Shown in pieces: positions 17,024 through 26,892 of a DNA stretch of 64,000 nucleotides. Every line of letters starts with the position of its first letter. The first letter of the stretch is position 1. The notes beneath the pieces are model-generated. The model made no database searches, was not told where the DNA came from, and saw nothing but the letters and a program-made list of their open reading frames with translations. Source of the stretch: Sporomusaceae bacterium (lineage in GTDB: Bacteria; Bacillota; Negativicutes; Sporomusales; UBA7701); the NCBI GenBank assembly GCA_031460455.1, contig JAVKTQ010000007.1:62001-126000 (forward strand). Reading direction: 5' to 3'. A program made the position numbers and the translations under genes.

Positions 17024-17027
17024 GTAA

Positions 17028-18563
17028 CTAATGCTTGAAATGACGGACACCCGTAAACACCATCGCCATCCCCTGCTCGTCCGCCGCCTTGATCGACTCC
17101 TCGTCGCGGACCGAGCCCCCAGGTTGGATAATGGCGGTGACGCCCGCCTTGGTCGCGGCATCCACCGTATCCCTGAAGGGGAAGAAAGCGTCGGAAGCAA
17201 GCACCGCGCCTTCGGCAGCCTCGCCGGCCTGGGTCAGGGCGATGTTCGCCGCTCCTACCCGGTTCATCTGCCCGGCGCCCACGCCGATGGTACGGTTGTC
17301 CGCCGCCACGACGATCGCGTTCGACTTGACATGCTTGACCACCTTCCAGGCGAACTGAAGCTGCTCCAGCTCGGCGGCGGTCGGCTGCCGTTTACTCACG
17401 ACCGTCATCTTCGCCTCAGGGTCGCCGGCGTCGGTATCCTGCACGAGGATGCCGCCCGCCACCCGCTTGATATCCATGGCGTCCGCACTTTTGCCAAACT
17501 CGGCCGCCAGCAGGCGGACATTCTTCTTCTCGCTCAGCATCGCTAAAGCCTCGGCGCTGTAGCCCGGCGCGATCACCGCCTCGGCGAACAACTGGCCGAT
17601 CTGCTCGGCGGTCGCCTTGTCCACCTCGCGGTTGAGGCCGATAATGCCCCCGAACGCCGAAACCGGGTCCGCCTCGTACGCTTTGGCATAAGCCGCCGCC
17701 AGGCTGTTGCCCGTGCCGGTGCCACAAGGATTGGTATGCTTGATAATCGTCGCCGCCGGCGCGGCGAACTCGTTCACGATATTAAAGGCGGCCTCAAGAT
17801 CGACGATATTGTTGAACGACAGTTCCTTGCCGTGGAGCTGCCGCGCGCCCGCCACCCCCGGCCCGGCGAAGCCCCGCTCGCGGTAAAAGGCCGCCTGCTG
17901 ATGGGGGTTCTCCCCGTAGCGTAGATCCTGAACCTTGTCGAATACCAGCTGCATACTCGCGGGGAAGCGCCCCTGGCCGAGCTGACCGGCGAGATAGCGG
18001 GCAATGCAGGCGTCATACTCGGCAGTATGACTGTAGGCCTCTCTCGCCATCTCCATCCGTATTTCCTGGGAAATTTCGCCGTTTTTCGTCAATTCGTCGG
18101 CAATCAGACCGTAATTGGCCGGGTTTACCACCACAGTAACATGGGCGAAGTTCTTGGCGGCCGCCCGGATCATCGCCGGACCGCCGATATCGATATTTTC
18201 CACCGCCTCGCCCAGGGTGACGTCCGGCTTGGCGACCGTCTGGCGGAAGGGATACAGGTTGACCACCACCATGTCGATGCCCTTGATCTTGTGGTGACGC
18301 ATCGCCTGCACATGGTCGGGGTTGTCGCGGATGGCGAGGATGCCGCCGTGGATGTACGGGTTGAGAGTCTTCACCCGTCCGTCCATTATTTCCGGGAAGC
18401 CGGTGATCTCGCTGACATACACCACCGGGATGCCCGCTTCCTTCAGCGTCTTCATCGTCCCGCCGGTGGAGATGATCTCCACACCCAGACCGTGGAGAAC
18501 GCGGGCGAACTCCACCACCCCGGTCTTGTCGGAGACGCTTATAAGAGCCCGTTCGATCTTCAT
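17028..18563 (-). CDS. purH: PurH, AICAR transformylase / IMP cyclohydrolase
   Basis: A 511-residue bifunctional enzyme catalysing the last two steps to IMP. The N-terminal IMP cyclohydrolase domain begins [18 protein letters not shown] with [12 protein letters not shown]; the C-terminal AICARFT domain has KHTNPCGTG and the catalytic region [14 protein letters not shown] and [11 protein letters not shown]. The ATG at 18563 is preferred over an upstream in-frame GTG that overlaps the AGGTGG ribosome site at the purN stop. Confidence 0.96.
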   Translation of the reverse strand: MKIERALISVSDKTGVVEFARVLHGLGVEIISTGGTMKTLKEAGIPVVYVSEITGFPEIMDGRVKTLNPYIHGGILAIRDNPDHVQAMRHHKIKGIDMVVVNLYPFRQTVAKPDVTLGEAVENIDIGGPAMIRAAAKNFAHVTVVVNPANYGLIADELTKNGEISQEIRMEMAREAYSHTAEYDACIARYLAGQLGQGRFPASMQLVFDKVQDLRYGENPHQQAAFYRERGFAGPGVAGARQLHGKELSFNNIVDLEAAFNIVNEFAAPAATIIKHTNPCGTGTGNSLAAAYAKAYEADPVSAFGGIIGLNREVDKATAEQIGQLFAEAVIAPGYSAEALAMLSEKKNVRLLAAEFGKSADAMDIKRVAGGILVQDTDAGDPEAKMTVVSKRQPTAAELEQLQFAWKVVKHVKSNAIVVAADNRTIGVGAGQMNRVGAANIALTQAGEAAEGAVLASDAFFPFRDTVDAATKAGVTAIIQPGGSVRDEESIKAADEQGMAMVFTGVRHFKH

Positions 18564-18572
18564 TTCAGCCAC

Positions 18573-19190
18573 CTACCGTTTCTCAGTGATGATCACCTTG
18601 CGCCCTTCGATCTTGAGCCGTCCGTCGCAGAACAGCCCGACCGCCCGCGGATAAAGCCGATGTTCGACATGGAGGATACGCTCGGCCAAAGCGTGTTCAT
18701 CGTCGCCGTCCAGCACCGGCACAGCCTCCTGAAGAATGATCGGGCCGGTGTCCACACCCTCGTCGACGAAGTGGACCGTGCAGCCCGATACTTTGACCCC
18801 GTACCTGACCGCCTGGGCCTGGGCTTCCAGCCCGGGGAAGGCGGGCAGCAGCGCGGGGTGGATATTCATGATCCGGCCGGGGAAGCGGCCGATGAAATCA
18901 CTGCTGAGAATGCGCATGAAGCCGGCTAGCACGACCAGCTCCACGTGATGGAGCTGAAGTTCGGCGGCGATCGCCTGCTCGAACGAGCGCTTGTCGGCAA
19001 ACTTCTTGCGTTCGATGACAGTCGTGGTGATGTCGAAGCCGGCCACCCGCTTCAAGGCCAGCGCGCCCGGATTGTCGCTGATCACGACGCCGATCTTCGC
19101 CTTCAGCCGTTCGGCCAGGATGGCGTCGAGGATGGCCTGCAGATTGCTGCCCCGCCCCGACACCAGAACTCCGAGCACCGTCCTATTCAT
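18573..19190 (-). CDS. purN: PurN, phosphoribosylglycinamide formyltransferase
   Basis: A 205-residue N10-formyl-THF-dependent GAR transformylase. Signatures: [17 protein letters not shown] (phosphate binding), [14 protein letters not shown], and the catalytic Asn/His/Asp in [13 protein letters not shown] and [13 protein letters not shown]. It overlaps the end of purM by 8 bases. Confidence 0.96.
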   Translation of the reverse strand: MNRTVLGVLVSGRGSNLQAILDAILAERLKAKIGVVISDNPGALALKRVAGFDITTTVIERKKFADKRSFEQAIAAELQLHHVELVVLAGFMRILSSDFIGRFPGRIMNIHPALLPAFPGLEAQAQAVRYGVKVSGCTVHFVDEGVDTGPIILQEAVPVLDGDDEHALAERILHVEHRLYPRAVGLFCDGRLKIEGRKVIITEKR

Positions 19191-20235
19191 CGAACACGCC
19201 TCCCTTGATGGTCACCGTCCGCTCGCCGGCCGTCACCGCACCGATGACGTACGACCGCTCGCCGCGGTCGGCAAGGTCCTTGCGCACCGCCTCAGCCTCG
19301 CCAGCGGGCACCACCAGGATCATGCCGATGCCCATGTTGAAGGTGCGGTACATCTCCGGCCAGGCTACCTGCCCCCACTCCCGCAAGAGGGCGAAGATCG
19401 GCGGCATGGGCCACGCCGACGCATCGACCGTCACGCCGCAGCCGTCGGGCAGCACCCGGGGGATATTGTCATAAAAACCGCCGCCGGTGATATGTACGAG
19501 GCCGCGGAGGGGAAATCTGCCGAACAGCGGCAGGCAAACCCGCGGATAAAGGCGCGTGGGTGTCAGCAACTCCTCGCCCAGCGTTTTGCCAAGCTCGGGG
19601 ATGACGGCGTCCACGCCGAACTTTTTCACATCGAAACAGATCTTCCTCACCAGCGAAAAGCCGTTCGAATGAAGCCCGCTCGACGGCAGGCCGATAAGCA
19701 CGTCGCCCGGCTTGATGTTTTCGCCGGTTATCAGGCGGGACTTGTCGGCGATGCCGACCGCAAAGCCGGCGATGTCGTACTCGCCGTCGGGATAGAAACC
19801 CGCCATCTCGGCAGTCTCGCCGCCGATGAGAGCGCAGCCCGACTCGCGGCAGGCGATAGCCACGCCGCTGACGATCGCCGCCACCTTCTCCGGCTCCAGG
19901 CGGCCCACCGCCAGGTAATCGAGGAAAAACAGCGGCTCGGCTCCCTGCACCAGGATATCGTTGACGCACATCGCCACCGCGTCCTGGCCAATGGTATCGT
20001 GTTTGTCCATCATGAACGCCAATCTGAGTTTGGTACCGACACCGTCGGTGCCGCTCACCAGCACAGGCTCCTTGTATCCGCCCGCGTTCAGGGCGAACAG
20101 GCCGCCGAAGCCGCCGATATCGCCCAACACCTCGGGGCGGTAAGTCGCCCGCACATGCTTCTTCATCAGGTCCACCGCCCGGTTGCCGGCGTCGATATCC
20201 ACCCCGGCCTGGCGGTAGGTCAATCCTTCGCTCAT
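19183..20235 (-). CDS. purM: PurM, AIR synthetase
   Basis: A 350-residue phosphoribosylformylglycinamidine cyclo-ligase. It shows [15 protein letters not shown] at the N terminus, [46 protein letters not shown] and [15 protein letters not shown]. Its start overlaps the purF stop as ATGA. It makes AIR for the purE step encoded earlier in the same operon. Confidence 0.97.
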   Translation of the reverse strand: MSEGLTYRQAGVDIDAGNRAVDLMKKHVRATYRPEVLGDIGGFGGLFALNAGGYKEPVLVSGTDGVGTKLRLAFMMDKHDTIGQDAVAMCVNDILVQGAEPLFFLDYLAVGRLEPEKVAAIVSGVAIACRESGCALIGGETAEMAGFYPDGEYDIAGFAVGIADKSRLITGENIKPGDVLIGLPSSGLHSNGFSLVRKICFDVKKFGVDAVIPELGKTLGEELLTPTRLYPRVCLPLFGRFPLRGLVHITGGGFYDNIPRVLPDGCGVTVDASAWPMPPIFALLREWGQVAWPEMYRTFNMGIGMILVVPAGEAEAVRKDLADRGERSYVIGAVTAGERTVTIKGGVFDE

Positions 20236-21701
20236 CCCTCTCCCCCGCGTTTCTTGCGGCTTGCGGCCGCTTCAAATACGAATTTACTGCTCGCCGCGTC
20301 GTCCCCGCCGGGTATGCTGCAGGGATAATCGCAATTGAAGCAGGCGTAACACATCCGGTCGTATTTAATGTTAGCCACCGACCCGTACAATCCCTCCAGC
20401 GAGAGATAATAAAGCGCGTCGGCGCCGATGAAATCCCTGATCTCCTCCACCTGCTTGCTGGCGGCGATCAGCTCCTTGCGAGCCGACGTATCGATGCCGT
20501 AATAACAAGGATAGCCGATCGGCGGCGAACTCACGCACATCTGGACCGACTTCGCGCCAGCCTCCTTCAGCATCTTGACGATCTTGCCGCTCGTCGTGCC
20601 GCGGACGATCGAGTCGTCCACCATTATGACCGACTTGCCTTCCACAACCGCCTTATTGGCGTTGAGCTTAATGCGCACGCCCGTGTCCCGCTTCTGCTGC
20701 TCGGGCTGGATAAAGGTGCGGCCGATGTAGCGGTTCTTGATCAGCCCCTCGGCGAACGGCACGCCCGATTCGTAACTGAAACCGAGAGCCGCCGTCGTCC
20801 CCGAGTCGGGCACCGCGATGACGAGATCGGCCTTGAACCCGCTCTCGCGGGCCAGCTGGCGCCCCATGGCGAAGCGGGCCGCGTACACGCTCTGCCCGTC
20901 GATGACGCTGTCAGGACGCGCGAAATAGATATATTCGAAAATACACAGCGCCCGCCGGTCGCCCTGGCCAAAGCTGAAAAAGCGGGGGCCGTCGTCGTCG
21001 ATAACCACCATCTCGCCCGGCGCCAGATCGCGGATCATCTCCGCGCCCACCGAATCAAGGGCGCATGACTCGGACGCCAGCACCCAGCCGCCGTTGAGTT
21101 TTCCCAGGCACAGCGGCCGGAAGCCGTGGGGGTCGCGGACGCCGATGAGCTTGCTGTCGGTCATAATCACCAGACAGTAAGCGCCTTCGATCCGGGCCAC
21201 ACTCTCCAACACCCGTTCCTCGATCGTGCTCTTTCCCGAACGGGCGATCAGATTGACGATCACCTCACTGTCGATCGACGTCTGAAACACGCTGCCCTTC
21301 TGCTCGAGATCGACGCGCAGCTCGCGGGCGTTGGTGAGGTTGCCGTTGTGAGCGAGACTGATATGGCCGCCCGAATACGTCACCATCAGCGGCTGGGTAT
21401 TGATCAGCAGGCTGGACCCGGTGGTCGAATAACGCACATGGCCGATGGCGATATACGCCCCCTCCATCTCTGGCAGGCCCTTGCGGAACACCTCGCCCAC
21501 CAGGCCCATGCCGCGCTGGATATCCATCTCGCAGCCGTCGGTCAGGGTGATGCCGGCGCTTTCCTGGCCGCGGTGCTGGAGAGCGTACAGTCCCCAGTAA
21601 GTGTTCAGGGCCACATCGTCATGGCGGGAATAAATGCCGAATACGCCGCACTCCTCGCGCGGTTTGTCGCTTAAAAGTTCACAATTCACTCTGTCAGTCA
21701 C
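20232..21701 (-). CDS. purF: PurF, amidophosphoribosyltransferase
   Basis: A 489-residue enzyme that commits PRPP to purine synthesis. It has a short propeptide followed by the mature N-terminal Cys18 in EECGVFGIY (Ntn-hydrolase glutaminase). The PRPP loop is [17 protein letters not shown]. The C terminus has [11 protein letters not shown], consistent with the iron-sulfur type found in Bacillus. It begins one base after the purC stop region. Confidence 0.96.
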   Translation of the reverse strand: MTDRVNCELLSDKPREECGVFGIYSRHDDVALNTYWGLYALQHRGQESAGITLTDGCEMDIQRGMGLVGEVFRKGLPEMEGAYIAIGHVRYSTTGSSLLINTQPLMVTYSGGHISLAHNGNLTNARELRVDLEQKGSVFQTSIDSEVIVNLIARSGKSTIEERVLESVARIEGAYCLVIMTDSKLIGVRDPHGFRPLCLGKLNGGWVLASESCALDSVGAEMIRDLAPGEMVVIDDDGPRFFSFGQGDRRALCIFEYIYFARPDSVIDGQSVYAARFAMGRQLARESGFKADLVIAVPDSGTTAALGFSYESGVPFAEGLIKNRYIGRTFIQPEQQKRDTGVRIKLNANKAVVEGKSVIMVDDSIVRGTTSGKIVKMLKEAGAKSVQMCVSSPPIGYPCYYGIDTSARKELIAASKQVEEIRDFIGADALYYLSLEGLYGSVANIKYDRMCYACFNCDYPCSIPGGDDAASSKFVFEAAASRKKRGGEG

Positions 21702-21702
21702 C

Positions 21703-22413
21703 TCAATACTTCTCGCCCGTCAAACGGAACAGCACCTCTTTGTAAGCGTCCTCGACATCGCCGAGATCGCGGCGGAAACGGTCCTTGTCAAGTTTCTGGC
21801 CAGTCTCGCTGTCCCAGAAGCGGCAAGTATCGGGGGAAATCTCGTCCCCCAGGAGCAGTTGGCCGTTGTGAAGACCGAACTCCAGCTTGAAATCGATAAG
21901 TTCGAGCTTCTTCTCCTTGAGATACTGACTCAATATGGCGTTGATCTTCAGGCCCAGCTCCTGAATAGCCTTGAGCTGCGCGTCGTCGGCCAGCCCCATC
22001 GCTTTGGCATGGTACTCGTTGATCAGCGGGTCGCCCAGCTCGTCGTTCTTGTAATAAAGCTCGACAACCGGCTGCGGCAGCTTGCGCCCCTCTTCCCAGC
22101 CGATGCGCTTGGCCAGGCTGCCGGCGGCGATATTGCGCATAACCACCTCGATCGGCAGGATGGTCAGCTTCTTGACAAGCATCTCGCGGTCGCTCACCAT
22201 GCGCACGAAATGGTGGGGGACGCCGTTCTTGCCCAGCAAGTCGAAAAAGAAAGTGGAAATCTTGTTATTCAGGATGCCCTTGTTGAGGATCGTCCCCTTC
22301 TTTTCGCCGTTGAAAGCGGTGGCATCGTCCTTGAAATACACCAGATACTCGTCAGGATTCTCGGTCGCGTATACCTTCTTGGCTTTGCCTTCATAAAGCA
22401 TTTGGGCCATCAT
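21703..22413 (-). CDS. purC: PurC, SAICAR synthetase
   Basis: A 236-residue enzyme that joins CAIR and aspartate. Visible motifs: [12 protein letters not shown] at the N terminus, [17 protein letters not shown], and [10 protein letters not shown] followed by [19 protein letters not shown] lies 5 bases upstream of two tandem ATGs. The expected purS, purQ and purL genes are not found between purC and purF. Confidence 0.97.
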   Translation of the reverse strand: MMAQMLYEGKAKKVYATENPDEYLVYFKDDATAFNGEKKGTILNKGILNNKISTFFFDLLGKNGVPHHFVRMVSDREMLVKKLTILPIEVVMRNIAAGSLAKRIGWEEGRKLPQPVVELYYKNDELGDPLINEYHAKAMGLADDAQLKAIQELGLKINAILSQYLKEKKLELIDFKLEFGLHNGQLLLGDEISPDTCRFWDSETGQKLDKDRFRRDLGDVEDAYKEVLFRLTGEKY

Positions 22414-22430
22414 TCATTCCTCCGTATCAA

Positions 22431-22922
22431 TCATTTATTTAGACTGGCAGTCACCTTGGCGGCTTTTTGCTCGACCTCGGCGGCCATCGTCCGGCGATAG
22501 GCGGCGAGTTTTTCCTGCAGCGCGGGCTCGGCCGTACCCAGGATCTGCACCGCAAACAGCGCGGCGTTCTTTGCCCCGTTGATCGCCATCGTCGCCACCG
22601 GGATGCCGGCCGGCATCTGCACGATGCTCAGCAGGGCGTCCATCCCGCCCAGCGAAGTGCTGTTGACCGGCACGCCGATGACCGGCAGCGTGGTGAAGCT
22701 GGCTACGACGCCCGGCAAATGGGCGGCGGCGCCCGCGGCGGCGATAAACACGCCCACGCCACGGTCGGCGGCAGTTGTCACAAAATCGTGCACCTTCTCA
22801 GGCGTGCGGTGGGCGGATGCCACCACCACCTCGGCGGCCACCCCGAACTCCGCCAGCGTCTTGAGCGCTGGCTCCAGCACCGGCAGGTCAGAATCGCTGC
22901 CCATGATTATCGCTACTTTCAT
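22431..22922 (-). CDS. purE: PurE, N5-CAIR mutase
   Basis: A 163-residue class I PurE. It begins VAIIMGSDSDLPVLEPA, the CO2/carboxylate-binding signature, and contains ASAHRTPEKVHDF and AAAGAAAHLPGVVA. PurK is not encoded next to it. It is the first biosynthetic gene after the permease in the purine operon. Confidence 0.96.
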   Translation of the reverse strand: MKVAIIMGSDSDLPVLEPALKTLAEFGVAAEVVVASAHRTPEKVHDFVTTAADRGVGVFIAAAGAAAHLPGVVASFTTLPVIGVPVNSTSLGGMDALLSIVQMPAGIPVATMAINGAKNAALFAVQILGTAEPALQEKLAAYRRTMAAEVEQKAAKVTASLNK

Positions 22923-22952
22923 GTTACTCCCCCTTAATATCGATGACCCGGC

Positions 22953-24323
22953 CTAGGCGGCCAGGAAAACGAACCTTATCACGACAAGCGCCGCCATCAC
23001 GTAGACAATCCAGTGGACCTCGCGGCCACGCCCGGTCGCCAGCTTCAGGAGCGGATAAAAGACCAGGCCGGCGGAAATACCGTTGGCGATGCTGTATGTA
23101 AAAGGCATCAGCGTAATTGTCAGAAACGCCGGCAACCCTTCGCTCAGATCGGCAAAATCGATGTGGCGCGCCCCCTCCATCATCATGGCGCCGACGATAA
23201 TCAGGGCCGGGGCGGTGGCCGCGTCCGGGATAAGCCCGGCCAGCGGCGTAAAGAACAGCGCCAGCAGGAAGAGCAAGCCGCAGGTCACGGCCGTCAGGCC
23301 GGTGCGACCGCCGACACCGATGCCGGCAGCGCTCTCGATATACGAAGTGATCGTGCTCGTGCCCAGAAGAGCGCCGAGGCTAACGCCGGTGGCGTCCACC
23401 AGCATCGCCTTGCCGATACCGGGGAAGCGGCCGTGCTTGTCCATCAGCCCGGCTTTGGTCGCCGTCCCGACCAGCGTGCCCATCGTATCGAACAGCTCCA
23501 CGAACGTGAAGGTGAAAATAATCGTCACCAGCCCCATATTGAGAGCCCCCCAGACATCGAGGGCCATGAAGGCGTTGCGGCTGAAATCGGGCACCGCCAC
23601 CGGGCTGAAACCCGGCGGCACCTTGACCACCCCGGCCAAAATCGCCAGCACGGTGGTCGTCACGATGCCGGCAAGAATAGCGCCCCGCATCTTCCGGGCG
23701 GTCAGCACGCCGATCAGCAGCAGGCCGAACACCGCCAGCAGCACCTGCGGCTCCGCCAGGCTGCCCAGCTCCAACATCGTCTCAAAGTGGGCCGGCGTGC
23801 CGTTGCCCTTTGCGGCGACAAGCTTCTCCAGCGTTGGCGGGATGAGCGCCAGCCTGATCGTCATCAGTCCGGACAGCTTCAACCCGATGATGGTGATGAA
23901 CAGGCCGATGCCGGCAGTGATAGCGTACTTCAGCGAGGCCGGTATTCCTTCCACCAGCAGTTGGCGTACGTGAGTCACCGTCAGAGCAATAAAGATAAGA
24001 CCGGAAATGAACACCGCCCCAAGCGCCGTCTGCCATGGCACCCCCATGCCGATGACCACCGTGAAAGCGTAGAAAGCGCTCATCCCCATCCCTGGTGCCT
24101 GGGCGATCGGGTAATTGACGAACAACCCCATCATGATCGTCACCAAGCCGGCGCCGATGGCTGTCGCCAGCAGCACCGCGTTCTTGTCCATCCCCGCCGT
24201 CCCCAGGACGCTCGGATTGACGAACAGGATATACGCCATCGTCATGAAAGTGGTAACGCCCGCCAGCACCTCCGTCTTCACATCGGTCCGGCGCTCGCGC
24301 AGGGAAAACAATCTCTCCAGCAT
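22953..24323 (-). CDS. AzgA-type guanine/hypoxanthine permease (NCS2)
   Basis: A 456-residue permease with about 12-14 membrane segments. The start MLERLFSLRERRTDVKTEVL then TTFMTMAYILFVNP and APGMGMSAFYAF are the hallmarks of the AzgA/PbuG branch, which imports guanine and hypoxanthine with protons. Start at 24323 follows family alignment; ATGs at 24335 and 24359 are alternatives since the ribosome site is weak. It is the first gene behind the guanine riboswitch, so uptake and de novo synthesis are switched together. Confidence 0.93.
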   Translation of the reverse strand: MLERLFSLRERRTDVKTEVLAGVTTFMTMAYILFVNPSVLGTAGMDKNAVLLATAIGAGLVTIMMGLFVNYPIAQAPGMGMSAFYAFTVVIGMGVPWQTALGAVFISGLIFIALTVTHVRQLLVEGIPASLKYAITAGIGLFITIIGLKLSGLMTIRLALIPPTLEKLVAAKGNGTPAHFETMLELGSLAEPQVLLAVFGLLLIGVLTARKMRGAILAGIVTTTVLAILAGVVKVPPGFSPVAVPDFSRNAFMALDVWGALNMGLVTIIFTFTFVELFDTMGTLVGTATKAGLMDKHGRFPGIGKAMLVDATGVSLGALLGTSTITSYIESAAGIGVGGRTGLTAVTCGLLFLLALFFTPLAGLIPDAATAPALIIVGAMMMEGARHIDFADLSEGLPAFLTITLMPFTYSIANGISAGLVFYPLLKLATGRGREVHWIVYVMAALVVIRFVFLAA

Positions 24324-24445
24324 ATCCTCACCCATCCATTCTGCTAGACTGTTTCCCATTATACCCGCGACGCCGTTTTTTACTCACCTGCAGGGCATGA
24401 CGCCCCCTACGCAGACCTTGATCCACCGCAGCCGGGAAAACAAAT

Positions 24446-24504
24446 AAACCCGGCGGGGGATTTTCCATCTCGTAATGAGCGAAACCTCCCCGCCCGGGTT
24501 TTTA
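24446..24504 (-). terminator. Riboswitch-associated attenuator terminator
   Basis: On the minus strand AAACCCGGGCGGGGA pairs with TCCCCCGCCGGGTTT around a 27-base loop and is followed by ATTTGTTTT, between the purine aptamer and the permease gene. Confidence 0.7.
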
Positions 24505-24611
24505 TCCCTCCGGTGTAGCGTCACCGAGTGGCGCCTGTACCACTCGGTCCAGGCCAAGCCGAAGCGCAGCACGAGCGGCGTCGGTCATGCGGAACCCTAG
24601 GTACACTTTCA

Positions 24612-24678
24612 CCCGTAGTCAGGCGATTTACGGTCGCCCGGTAGGAACTTTTGGGCCATATCCCCAAAATTATACGAG
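24612..24678 (-). promoter_or_regulatory. Purine (guanine-type) riboswitch aptamer
   Basis: On the minus strand the P1 strand CTCGTATAA is followed by the P2 loop GGGGATATGGCCC, the junction GTTCCTACCGGGC and the closing CTGACTACGGG. All core J1/2, J2/3 and J3/1 bases of the purine class are recognisable. The specificity base in GACTACG is C, which selects guanine/hypoxanthine; adenine aptamers have T there. It controls the permease-purECFMNHD transcript. Confidence 0.95.
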
Positions 24679-24698
24679 CTATTCATTTGTACAAGTCT

Positions 24699-24728
24699 AT
24701 TTTACCGCCGGCGGCGGCACAGTGTCAA
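24699..24728 (-). promoter_or_regulatory. Promoter of the purine riboswitch operon
   Basis: On the minus strand TTGACA and TAAAAT with an 18-base spacer, about 20 bases upstream of the aptamer. Confidence 0.75.
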
Positions 24729-24785
24729 CGAAAAAAGTGAACCTTTTTGACATCAGTCGCCAAAACGTTCGCATTTTGCCCCCCC

Positions 24786-25607
24786 CTATCTCAGAAACAT
24801 ATCGGTCAGCGACAGCACGATCTCGATGGCGATAAGGATGATCACCGCCCACTCCAAGCGGTTGCCGCGCTTGGCGTGGGCCAGCCCGGCGAACACCGTC
24901 GTGATGTCCATCAGCGCCTCCGTCTTGTGGCGGATGCTCTCATAGCGGTCGGCCAGTTCGAATAGCGCCCCCAGCTCGTCATAGAGCGCTGCCGCTTCCT
25001 CGTTCACCCACGTTATATCAGGCTTGTCGAGCAGCATTATATACGACAGCGTACTCAAGCGAAAACCGAGGATGCGCGCCGACATCCGGGCCAGTTGTTC
25101 GTCCGACATCGTCAGCCGCCCCTGCCCCAGCAGCGCCACTATATCCTCAATCTCGTCCAGCAGAGCATTCGTGCCGATCTCCGTCCGCTCCAGCGCCCCC
25201 GACTTAGCCAGCACCGTCGCCACTATCTCCCGCTGGTAGCCCTCCTCCCTCCGCACCACCAGGCAATCGTTGTTAACCGACGGCTCCTCATCGCTCGATA
25301 CCTCGATGCGGTAATCGTCGGCGTAAGTCAGTCCGCCAACCTCCGCCAGGCTGCTCTCCACCTGCCCGAGATAACGGATCACATCCATCATCTCATGGTG
25401 CTGGCAGTTCACGAACACCATCGAACCGAACGAAAAAATGTGCACAGACTTGCCGGCCGGCTCCAGCACCACGCCCTTGAGAGCACTCTCGCCAAGCGCC
25501 AGCGAGTCTTCCCACCGGTACTTGCGGCGGATGCCGAAGTGCGCGGCGATGGCGTTCAGGCCAATCTCGCTCGTCAGCGCTGCCGCTTTGAACTGGGCGG
25601 TCGCCAT
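24786..25607 (-). CDS. RMD1/DUF155-family protein
   Basis: A 273-residue protein resembling the RMD1/YagE (DUF155) family: an N-terminal FSFGSMVFVNCQHHEM-type core, an acidic central region, and a helical C-terminal half ending in one membrane segment (WAVIILIAIEIVLSLTDMF). In eukaryotes the family is mitochondrial; its bacterial role is unknown. It follows speD by 13 bases and is probably co-transcribed. Confidence 0.75.
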   Translation of the reverse strand: MATAQFKAAALTSEIGLNAIAAHFGIRRKYRWEDSLALGESALKGVVLEPAGKSVHIFSFGSMVFVNCQHHEMMDVIRYLGQVESSLAEVGGLTYADDYRIEVSSDEEPSVNNDCLVVRREEGYQREIVATVLAKSGALERTEIGTNALLDEIEDIVALLGQGRLTMSDEQLARMSARILGFRLSTLSYIMLLDKPDITWVNEEAAALYDELGALFELADRYESIRHKTEALMDITTVFAGLAHAKRGNRLEWAVIILIAIEIVLSLTDMFLR

Positions 25608-25620
25608 CTCGCCACCTCCG

Positions 25621-26439
25621 TCACACCTTGGGAATATTCCGACCGTAGAAAATCTCCGCCATCTCCCTCTTCAGGCGCTGTTTGATCTTCTTCTTCTCGC
25701 CCGGCAGCAGCTCTTTCTTCGCCGTCCCGAACAGATAATTGTCGAGATCGAACTCCTTGAGGATCATCTTGGTATGAAAAGTGTTCTCCTGATAAACGTT
25801 CACATCAATCATATTGTACCGGTCGCGGCTCTCCTTGCCGATGTAATTCTGAATGGAGTTTATCCGGTGATCGATGAAATACTTCTTGCCGGTCACGTCG
25901 CGGGTAAAGCCGCGCACCCGGTAATCGAGGATGGCGATATCCGAGTTGAAGCTGCCCAGCAGGAAATTGAGCGCTTTTAGCGGCGAAATCTCCCCGCACG
26001 TCGAAACGTCGATGTCGGCGCGGAATGTGCTTATCCCCTTGTCGGGGTGGCTCTCCGGGTAAGTATGCACCGTGATATGGCTCTTATCGAGGTGGGCCAC
26101 CACCGCCTCGGCCGCCCTCACCTCCGGGGCGGCCGCGTTCACCTGGGCAAGAGCATCGCCCTCCTTGCCCTCGGAAATCAGCATCACCACACTCGCCCCC
26201 TGCGGCTCGTAGTCCTGCTGGGCGACATTGAGGATGTTCGCGCCGATGATGCCGGCCACCGCCCTCAAGATAGCCGTCAGGCGGGCGGCGCTGTACTCCT
26301 CGTCGATATAAGCGATATACTCGCTGCGGTGCTGCGGACTGGTCGCGTAACATATATCGTACATATTGAAGCTCAGCGTCTTGGTCAGGTTGTTGAACCC
26401 ATAAAGCTGCAGCTTCTTCTTCAGCGCCTTCACATCCAT
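25621..26439 (-). CDS. speD: SpeD, S-adenosylmethionine decarboxylase proenzyme
   Basis: A 272-residue class 1A (E. coli-type) AdoMetDC, longer than the 120-residue form of Bacillus. Self-cleavage at [14 protein letters not shown] would convert Ser120 to the pyruvoyl group; [17 protein letters not shown] contains the conserved catalytic Cys. Decarboxylated SAM feeds aminopropyl transfer in polyamine synthesis, but no spermidine synthase lies adjacent. The ribosome site is poor. A terminator just upstream separates it from the tiny ORFs. Confidence 0.93.
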   Translation of the reverse strand: MDVKALKKKLQLYGFNNLTKTLSFNMYDICYATSPQHRSEYIAYIDEEYSAARLTAILRAVAGIIGANILNVAQQDYEPQGASVVMLISEGKEGDALAQVNAAAPEVRAAEAVVAHLDKSHITVHTYPESHPDKGISTFRADIDVSTCGEISPLKALNFLLGSFNSDIAILDYRVRGFTRDVTGKKYFIDHRINSIQNYIGKESRDRYNMIDVNVYQENTFHTKMILKEFDLDNYLFGTAKKELLPGEKKKIKQRLKREMAEIFYGRNIPKV

Positions 26440-26453
26440 ACTCGCAAAACCAA

Positions 26454-26474
26454 GCCCCGGCGCTCGTCCGGGGC
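26454..26474 (-). terminator. Intrinsic terminator
   Basis: On the minus strand GCCCCGG pairs with CCGGGGC around a short loop, followed by TTGGTTTTG. It lies between the tiny ORF pair and speD. Confidence 0.65.
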
Positions 26475-26487
26475 TTCCATCCTTCCG

Positions 26488-26619
26488 TCAGTCCTCGTTA
26501 CCGTCTCCGTCCGGGCTGTCGTCCCGAACCTCGTCTTCGGGCGCGATATCGGCGGTGGCGGCAATAATCTGAGCCAACGGCACACTGGAGAAATATCCGC
26601 CGACTAGCCTCTTCTTCAC
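26488..26619 (-). CDS. Small hypothetical protein (43 aa)
   Basis: GTG-initiated ORF reading MKKRLVGGYFSSVPLAQ and ending in a very acidic tail DDSPDGDGNED. An AGGAGG site lies 9 bases before the start, and the GTG overlaps the stop of the preceding 68-residue ORF as GTGA, a sign of coupled translation. No family recognised. Confidence 0.55.
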   Translation of the reverse strand: MKKRLVGGYFSSVPLAQIIAATADIAPEDEVRDDSPDGDGNED

Positions 26620-26822
26620 GCAGAACCGCCTCCTTGCCTTCCGTCTTTACTGCCCTGGGAGATGTCCTCCATGCCTCGCATGCAGGCGGCGCGGAAAGAA
26701 TGCTCATTGGCGACATCCCCGGAAACGATCGACCTGTCTATCTGCTCCCGCGACGCCGCGTTATCGCCGGCGCTCATCGCATACTCCGACGCGAACGCCT
26801 CGCTGTCCGTCTTTTTCGGCAC
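26616..26822 (-). CDS. Small hypothetical protein (68 aa)
   Basis: GTG-initiated ORF MPKKTDSEAFASEYAMSAGD, with an excellent AGGAGGTGG site 6 bases upstream. It is hydrophilic, without membrane segments, and ends GRQGGGSA. It is translationally coupled to the 43-residue ORF below. No own promoter is evident, so it may depend on read-through from the corC-like gene upstream. No family recognised. Confidence 0.55.
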   Translation of the reverse strand: MPKKTDSEAFASEYAMSAGDNAASREQIDRSIVSGDVANEHSFRAACMRGMEDISQGSKDGRQGGGSA

Positions 26823-26862
26823 CGTTCACCACCTCCTGGCGATAGTTTGCCCCGAACAGGGC

Positions 26863-26892
26863 AAAAAAAAATCCCCCGGCCTAAACCGAGGG
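26863..26892 (-). terminator. Intrinsic terminator of corC-like gene
   Basis: On the minus strand CCCTCGG pairs with CCGGGGG and is followed by a run of nine T. It overlaps the stop codon of the upstream gene. Confidence 0.8.
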
